A stretch of 64,000 bases of DNA from Euleptes europaea (Eukaryota; Chordata; Lepidosauria; Squamata; Sphaerodactylidae), in contig NC_079331.1 of the NCBI RefSeq assembly GCF_029931775.1, positions 23,933,720-23,997,719 of the forward strand, given 5' to 3'. Numbering within the stretch: the stretch's first letter is position 1; every line of letters begins with the position of its first letter. The translations under genes and the position numbers were made by a program. A model generated the notes under the pieces. That model made no database searches. It was not told the origin of the DNA and saw only the letters and a program-made list of their open reading frames with translations. This document shows, one piece after another, positions 57,364 to 64,000 of this stretch.

Positions 57364-57940
57364 GAAGTGTGTCGGAGCCGCTTCTTGGTCCGGGGGATCT
57401 TTTCAGACTGCACAGCTGGCTCTGCTGGGCAGTGGCTAAAGGGAAAGACATAAATAAAGAGCATTTTTTTAGCCTCGCTGCACATCGAGGCCTGGACGAA
57501 GAGGGCCTGCTTCTGCTGCTACCTCTTGACCCCCCCACACCTTGTAAAACTGCCTCTCACCCCGACTTCCCAGTCGTGATCCTCTAGATAGTGCAACCTT
57601 CTTTTCCCTCTTGCCTGCCCATGTCTTTTTAAGAGACTTTATATCAAAATATGCTGTTATTTATTTAGCTGTCGTGAAGTGTTTTAGGATGTCTGGGTGC
57701 TAGGTTAGAATGGCAGTCTCGATTAGCTCCTGCCTGAACTTCTTATGGGATGAAGTGAGAGCGTGGCCTTTCCTGCTGGGGGGGGGGGCTGGTCTGTGGG
57801 GGATGTTGGACCACCAGACGTTGGTCTTCCTTCACCTGTTTGTGTGATACGACACACACTGCAGGGTGTGGGGGGGGGTCAGGAAAGGAACCTTCACTTT
57901 TTAAGTCTTGAATGGCAAATAAAAACTTGATGCATACCAG
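57364..57940 (+). other. KIF23: KIF23 3' UTR with candidate poly(A) signals
   Basis: AATAAA occurs at about 57456-57461 and at 57918-57923. The second leaves a 3' UTR of about 560 nt and is the better candidate by length. Choice is inference. Confidence 0.55.
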
Positions 57941-58310
57941 GGCAGGATCAGAGCCAGTCTTGTGCGGTCCTCTGCTGAGGTTGTGTTGCCCAAAGGCAGT
58001 TGAGAAAGCCAATCTTCCGGATAGAGCTGAAGCAGAGGATGCCCCTGGGACCATCCACAGCTAGCTGGGAAAGGGAGTTCTCCCCAAATGGCCCTAGGCC
58101 ACAGGAATTATGTGCTTCCCCAGACACACACGCTTAGCACGGCCTCCTGTCTATGTACACTTTGGACTGTGCATGCAAATTTATACTTGCATGCATTTGT
58201 CTTCTGGAACAAGCTCCTTTCTGCCCTTGGTTAGAATTGTTCTTCCTCATGCAAACAGTGGGCTGTGTTGTACCATGCCACTCAGCTAATAATAGCATGT
58301 CCCTCTAGCT

Positions 58311-58603
58311 CAGGGGTCCTTAACATGGTGCCCACCAAGTGTCTTTAGGACGTGGCCAGGACTAGGTGGGGCTTTTGCCCATCAAGGCTTCTAATTGGCT
58401 ACTGGAGATTTTAAAAAATGTTGCTCTGGCAGCAGCTGCCACCACAGCACCACACTATTCGCCATGTGACAGAAGGAAAGCCGCAGCAGCCGTTTTGGGG
58501 CTGGCTCTGCCTCCTGGGGCAGCCATTTGGGGGCTGTGCCCACCACCATTCTGTGTCAGAATCCCAAAGGTGCCCGCAAGCTCGGAAAGGCTGGGGGCCT
58601 CTG
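58311..58603. mobile_element. hAT-like element with perfect target duplication
   Basis: CAGGGGTCCTTAACATGGTG to AAAGGCTGGGGGCCTCTG, flanked by CTCTAGCT at 58303-58310 and 58604-58611. Same family as 23059. Confidence 0.9.
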
Positions 58604-58611
58604 CTCTAGCT

Positions 58612-61600
58612 CAAGAAGCTGCCTTCTCACACAAGAGGCTTTTCTCCTGGCAAGATTTTTTTAAAAAACCTTTCAGACATGTTTTAGTCGAGGGACATCC
58701 TTTGCACTTTTAGAAGAAGCTTTTGAAGTTGCTGCTCAGCTGGTTCAGGGGGGTGTTTTGTCTGCCCGGGGCTATTTCTACCCCCTCAAGCAGAATCACA
58801 CGCCCAGACTAAGGCCCCGCCTGGCAGGCCAAGCCCAGAGTCTTCTGTCAGCACAACACAGGGCGGCTGTCAACTTGGCTGCTGCTTGGAGCTCTGGGCC
58901 GGAGCAGAAGTGTTTGCCCTGTAGTGATGCTTGTAAGGCACAGCGAAACTAAACACACAACTGACTGCTAACAAGGCGGGTTGTTATCTCTTGCTGACTG
59001 GTCTGTTCCTGCTGTTGACACAGAGGGAGAAGTATTATGGCGGGTGGGGGTGCCAAAGAAGAGAGGCAGCGCGTGGGCATGCCCCCGCCTCCAGGGCTGA
59101 ATCATGAGGTCTCTGTTCACTATCCCCCCCACCCTAAATTACGAGGTGGGTTCCCAGTGGTGTGTGTTAGTGGCCAGGGCCAGGACTTGAATCACTGAAG
59201 CCTGTACCACAACATGGTGTCTGTTGTGGGGAGGGGAAGGGAAGGTGATTGTAAGCCAGTTTGATTCTTAAGTGGTAGAGAAAGTCGGCATATAAAAGCC
59301 AACTCTTCTGCTTGTACATTGTGCTTTCTCCTTGAAAGCAGAATGCCCCACTGCTGGCAAGCAGCTTTTGGGCTCTGTTGGCTTCCAATCATCAGACAGT
59401 TTCTCAAAACTATAAGCTGAGTTGGTGCTGTTTCAGTTGATCTGTGATAGTGAAAGGCGAGGGAAATGTGGGCAACCTAGCAGGGTCGTTGGGAGTGTTC
59501 AGAAGGGCCCACAGTTTCTATGCATTTTGGTTTTTATGGCTCGGTTGGGCTCCTTCAAAACCAGCTGCAGTCTGTGTCCCACTGGTGCTGAGAAGCCCCG
59601 GCTGGCAGCTGGTCCCTCATCCTCACAAGTGAGCCGCATCCACTCCCGGAGGAGTACCCCTGCCGCCCCCCTTTTGACTTCTCGCCCTGCCCGGGATCTG
59701 GAGGGGCTCGCTCTTCCAGTGCTCCCAAACTCCAGCATGATGACGAACGAGGCGATCTCTGCTTATTAATCATTTCCATCTCCAAAGCAAGCAACACTCC
59801 AAATGTAATTAACTTTTATCGTGTTGACACGACGGGTTATAACAATGTCAACATGGAGAAGTTGCTGTTGAGATGTAGGGCGCAGCAGGGACAACAAAAA
59901 GAGCACCTGGAGCGGTGTTGCGCAGCTCACTTGCACTGAAGAGCTCCGTGCTGAGGGCCGGCTGGACTGAGGTGCTCCTGGGCTGAAGGACGCCATACTA
60001 CTCGCCTGTTGGCTCACAAGGCAGAGCTGAGATGAGGAAATCCGCGGAGTGAAATGAGCCCGTGGCTTCCTGGGTGTGAAAAGTCAGAGCCGCTCATGTT
60101 GGTTTGCCAGGCCTGGTCTCATCCTGACCTTTCACTCCCTGCTCTGAATTCAGATCTTCTAACCCTTGCCTGTGTGTTTTGGCTGTTTTTGATTTTGCTG
60201 AATGTTCTTCCCTATTAACAGACTGCAAGCGGAAGCAGACATGGCAAATCAAAGCCAGCGTCAATGAACATGAATTGCCAAAGCAGCTCCATTTTCAAGC
60301 AATGGATATAACAAAGAAAACCAGTCTTCATATTCAAATATTCTCCTAACCCCACCTGAGTGGCAGCAGTTGTGGGGGCACTCTGCTCGTGCACACAGCC
60401 CTTCATGACTGCTTTCTGTGTTTTGGGGTGGTGCCCTGCAATTGTGTGTGCGGAGGGGACAAGCCGCCTCGTCAATCGTCTGCAGAAAATAGCTCGATGT
60501 GGTTTCACACCAGCATTCGTTTCTGACGCGGGCGCTGAGTTCTGCCCATTTGGCCCCTCTCCAAAAACGTTTTGGAGATTCAAGCTAAACGTAAGCATAA
60601 AGGGGGGGTATCTGCTGGCCACCCCCCCCGTGGAGGATGACTCTTGGCCCTGAGTGGTGCGGAGCCGTCCCGCTCGTCTGCTGTGGCGCTCCGGCCCTTT
60701 GCTCTGCTGCCAGTTTGTAAAAATATTGACTTTGGAACACCTGCGTTTTGTTCTCTGTGGTAACACGACATGCTTGAGCAACCGAGATTGCGTGTTCCAG
60801 CCAGCTTGGCAGGGCCTGTGCTCAAACATGCTCCAGAGAGCGCTTCCTTTGTCCTGCCTGTTTGCCTGGCTATCTGTCTGGCTGTCACAGAGTGGAAGCA
60901 GCTGCCCTGCCCCCCGGCCTTAAAGGGCAGCGTACTCCTGCAGAGATAGTGTGCAGCAAAAGGCAGGTACAGAGGGAGGGGTCAGTCGAGTGGGGGAGAG
61001 TTGGAGGGCAGAGAGGCAGTGGGCAGTGACATCAAGGGGGATCCTTTCCACGCTCCTCTGCCCTACTAGCTCTCTGCAAAGCTGCGGTAGTTCTGGATTC
61101 TGCCTAACGCTTCCCTAAGTCTCTGTCCCGAGGCAACAGGAAACCAGGTGTAGCATTACTAAGGGTTATAATCTTGCAATTAGATCCTTAATATCTCTAC
61201 TCCGAGAGGAGTCTTATTTGGTTCAGTGGACTTCCCTCAAAGAAAGCGTGTTGGGAATTGCAAAGTTTCTGCTGCAGGGTTACTTGCCCCCCCCCCCCCG
61301 TAATTGTGCACATAGACATCAACAGCAATAAAGAAAACGATGCTGTTCTGCTAAACGCCAGGTGCCCATCACGGCTCTCCAGGGCTGCCTCCCGTACCCT
61401 CCGGGGAGTGGGTGAAAAGCACGGACAAGCTGGCAGCAGCAGAGGTGGTTGCGAAGCCCACCCATGCCTGCATTGTGGCCCTGTCTCCAGTCAGGGCACC
61501 TGTGTGTCTGCAGTGGCTTAATTCTGCCTTACCTGCCCCACCTTGGGGGGAGCAGGGCTCTCCCTGCACCAGTGCTTCCACCAGGAGTCCAACCGAGGTG

Positions 61601-61905
61601 CTTCAGACCGGTAGAAGTGGGGGTTTGGGGAGGCAGGGGTCCTCAGAGATCAGTGGGAATCCCCCTCCCCTGAGTTTGGTTTGCTGCCACTGAGTTCAGT
61701 GTGTGAGGCAAACAGCCCCCTCCCAGGCTACACTGGGCAGGCTGGCACTGTAATTGTCCTGAGTCTGAAAAATCAGCACAAACCAAGTATTGAAAAAAGG
61801 TGGGAGGACAACAAGGAACACAGCAGAATGCCAATGTTTGGCAACTGCATCAATGGCATCCTTTGCAGTAACTGGACAGTCAGTCCAAGGCCAAAGGGAA
61901 GCAGC
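58612..61905. other. Intergenic downstream of KIF23
   Basis: A partial tRNA SINE is at about 59212-59312 (GATTGTAAGCCAGTTTGATT). About 59400-61250 shows almost no recognisable repeats; short C-runs sit near 60622 and 61288. No RPLP1 exon or other coding exon was recognised. Confidence 0.45.
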
Positions 61906-62106
61906 TAGGGTTGCCAGCCTCCAGGTACTAGCTGGAGATCTGCTATGACAACTGATCTCCAGCCGACAGAGATCAGTTCACCTGGAGAAAATGGCCACTT
62001 TGGCAATTGGATTCTGTGGCATTGAAGTCCCTCCCCAAACCCCGCCATCCTCAGGCTCTGCCCCCAAAAACTCCCACCGGTGGCAAGGAGGGACCTGGCA
62101 ACCCTA
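61906..62106. mobile_element. TAGGGTTGCCA MITE, reference-quality copy
   Basis: TAGGGTTGCCAGCCTCCAGG to GGGACCTGGCAACCCTA, 201 bp, with perfect GAAGCAGC duplications at 61898-61905 and 62107-62114. This copy best defines the family ends. Confidence 0.95.
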
Positions 62107-62309
62107 GAAGCAGCATCACAATCAGGGCCAGGGAATGGACAAGACAGAGGCAGGCTGCTTTGAGCAGGGCTGGAGAACAGAGGCTCCCGGTGGCAGGGGG
62201 GAAACCCAAAGCTAGTAGGAGCAGATCTGTTTGGGGCAATGATGCCCTGCCCCCACCGACTCTGTTCCCAGGCCCTTTCCTACCCACTCCTTAGCAGACA
62301 GTCTAGAGA

Positions 62310-62815
62310 AGAGCTGCTTTTTGTATGCCGACTTTCTCTACCACTTAAGGGAGACTCAAACCAGCTTACAATCACTTTCCCTTCTCCTCCCCACAACAGA
62401 CACCCTGTGAGTAGGTGGGGCTGAGAGAGTGTGACTAGCCCAAGGTCACCCAGCTGGCTTCGTGTGTTGGGTTGCCAGGTACCTCTTCGCCACTGGGGGG
62501 AGGTTTTTGGGGTGGAGCCTGAGGGCGGGGTTTGGGGACTTCAATGCCACAGAGTCCAATGGCCGAAGTGGCCATTTTCTCCAGGGGAACTGATCTCTAT
62601 TGACTGGAGATCAGTTGTAATATCAAGGGAGATCTCCAGTTAGTACCTGGAGGTTGGCAACCCTATTCATGTGGAGGAGTGGGGAAACCAACCCAGTTCA
62701 CCAGGTTAGCGTCCACCGCTCACGTGGAGTGGGGAATCAAACCCAATTCTCCAGATCAGACTCCACCGCTCCAAACCACCGCTCTTAACCACTACACCAC
62801 GCTGGCTCTCTAGAG
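62310..62815 (-). repeat. tRNA-derived SINE split by a MITE
   Basis: The 3' half (TTTTTGTATGCCGACTTTCT to GTCACCCAGCTGGCTTCGTG) lies at 62310-62466 and the 5' half (ATGTGGAGGAGTGGGGAAAC to CACTACACCACGCTGGCTCT) at 62667-62815, with the MITE between. Confidence 0.85.
62467..62666. mobile_element. TAGGGTTGCCA MITE nested in a SINE
   Basis: TGGGTTGCCAGGTACCTC to GGAGGTTGGCAACCCTA. The SINE bases on the two sides, TTCGTGT(T) and TTCATGTG, represent the duplicated target with small changes. Confidence 0.88.
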
Positions 62816-62939
62816 GGTCTCAAGCTGCTCACTAAGCCAGACTTTTTGCTTAACTCAGCACTGCAAGCAACCTCTCCCCCTCCTACTACGCAGAGGACTC
62901 CCTGCCCCTTTAAACCAGGCCTACCCACACCAGGACTGC

Positions 62940-64000
62940 TGTGATAGAACTTATACTTTCAAGATCTGAAATAATCAAATATTAGTCTTATATTAGTCTG
63001 GTGTGTTAATTTGAAGACCTTCCCTAAGGCCACACGTTCAAGTAGGCTGTTCAGTTAGTTGAGAGTGCTTGCAGGAACCAGTTGGAGCTGCTCCTTAGAG
63101 TACAGCTGTTTGAACTACTCTTCATGCATTTGGTCTCTGTTTTGAAACCCAGACACATTCCCTGGTGTCAGAAGCAGGGAATGAGGTGCGTGCTGCCTTC
63201 CGTCAGTTTCTTTGGTGCCTTGGGAGCAATGCAAGCCCCACCTGCAGCAGGGGAGATGACCTCTGTGAGTAGCCCTTGTTCAGCATGGATCTGCTGCAAC
63301 CACCATCAGGCCTGCAGGCAGCTGGGAAAAATTTAGAGAGTGGTTTGAACTTTATCTGGCAGCTGTCAGAGCTGATGAGAAACCTGGTAAGATCCAATCT
63401 CTATTTTTCTACATGTTATAAGCGAGGAGGCGGCTTTGGACATTTGTAATACTTTTAGCTTTGCAGAAGGTGAACGTAGGAGGCTTCAGGTGATACTAGA
63501 TAAGTTTGAAGAATATTGCTTGCCTAAAAAGAATGAATCTTTTGAACGGAACAAGTTTTTTACGTGCAGGAAACAAGCAGAGCAAACTGGACCAGGATGT
63601 AACACAGTGACGGGAGCTCAGTCAGAACTGGCTTTGGTGACTTGCAAGAAACTTTGATATGAGACAGGATTATTTGTGGTGTCCAGGAGAATGCAGTGAG
63701 AGAGAAGCTCTGAGAAGGACCTGCCCTTGGATAAGGGCTCTTCAGATCAGCAGAGCTTCAGAAACTGGCCAAAGATCTGAATTCAGAGGGTTGTGTTGCC
63801 TATGCAATGCTCTTGCGGAAGAAGGGTGCAGGCAGCAACTCAAAAACAGCAATTCCTTCCTCACAAGTGATTTCTAGGACACAGATGCAAAAGAGGCAAG
63901 CATGTAAAAACTGTGAATTTCCCCATAGTGATACACAGGGCAGTGCATTTGGTAAATGCTGTTTTCAGTGTGGAAACCGAAATCATTTTGCAAGATGCTG
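62940..64000 (+). mobile_element. Ty3/Gypsy fossil: 5' LTR and gag start, cut by the window edge
   Basis: A probable LTR runs TGTGATAG...AGACACA (62940-63157, 218 bp). It is followed by TGGTGTCAGAAGCAGGGA, the usual primer-binding start of this group. Gag-like remnants follow, including a matrix/capsid-type segment and a CCHC-type zinc-knuckle stretch at the very end. It is broken in several places; the rest lies outside the window. Confidence 0.72.

Noticed and set aside
60215-60829. 204-residue minus-strand open frame
   Set aside because: No family resemblance or promoter context; kept only as part of the repeat-poor block.

Overview
The window is a vertebrate nuclear locus, most likely from a squamate reptile and possibly a gecko-like lineage. 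Both genes are intron-rich and encode recognisable vertebrate proteins. The DNA between their exons is full of sauropsid-type repeats: CR1 and L2-like LINE tails, tRNA- and 5S-rRNA-derived SINEs, hAT-type DNA elements and MITEs, Penelope-like ends, and DIRS and Ty3/Gypsy fossils. The host assignment is an inference from repeat content and protein similarity; nothing in the sequence names the species. Gene identifications rest on the human proteins as remembered, not on a search. || Layout: (1) 1-18.4 kb holds no gene I can support. It contains the 3' end of a DIRS fossil (1-750), a minus-strand Ty3/Gypsy fossil (about 3.1-5.5 kb), several SINEs and LINE tails, and many copies of a roughly 200-bp MITE with TAGGGTTGCCA ends. 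(2) 18.5-29.0 kb is PAQR5 (membrane progestin receptor gamma), plus strand, seven coding exons, 331 aa, with a poly(A) signal at 28976. (3) 29.0-31.2 kb is a short intergenic stretch with a probable ERV LTR, a long hairpin and MITE fragments. (4) 31.2-57.9 kb is KIF23 (MKLP1/CHO1, the centralspindlin kinesin), plus strand, starting in a CpG island. It has 23 coding exons that join in frame to 970 aa. (5) 58-64 kb is intergenic again, with a hAT element, SINEs, MITEs, and the LTR plus gag start of a second Ty3/Gypsy fossil running off the right edge. PAQR5-KIF23 in tandem on one strand matches the order I recall on human chromosome 15, where RPLP1 follows; RPLP1 is not seen here. || The two genes do unrelated jobs: steroid sensing at the membrane, and cytokinesis. 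They appear to be neighbours only by conserved synteny. The most striking local signal is at the 5' splice site of PAQR5 exon 4. Two hAT-type MITEs landed there one after the other, tripled an 8-bp target (ATTCCAGG) that contains the exon end, and now supply most of the intron side of the donor. Other notable items are a hAT element in KIF23 intron 7 carrying about 1.2 kb of CpG-rich promoter-like DNA, an apparent composite MITE-CR1-MITE unit sharing one target duplication, a 16-nt terminal KIF23 coding exon after a 6.2-kb intron, and a conserved frame-neutral exon 18 that corresponds to the CHO1/MKLP1 splice choice.
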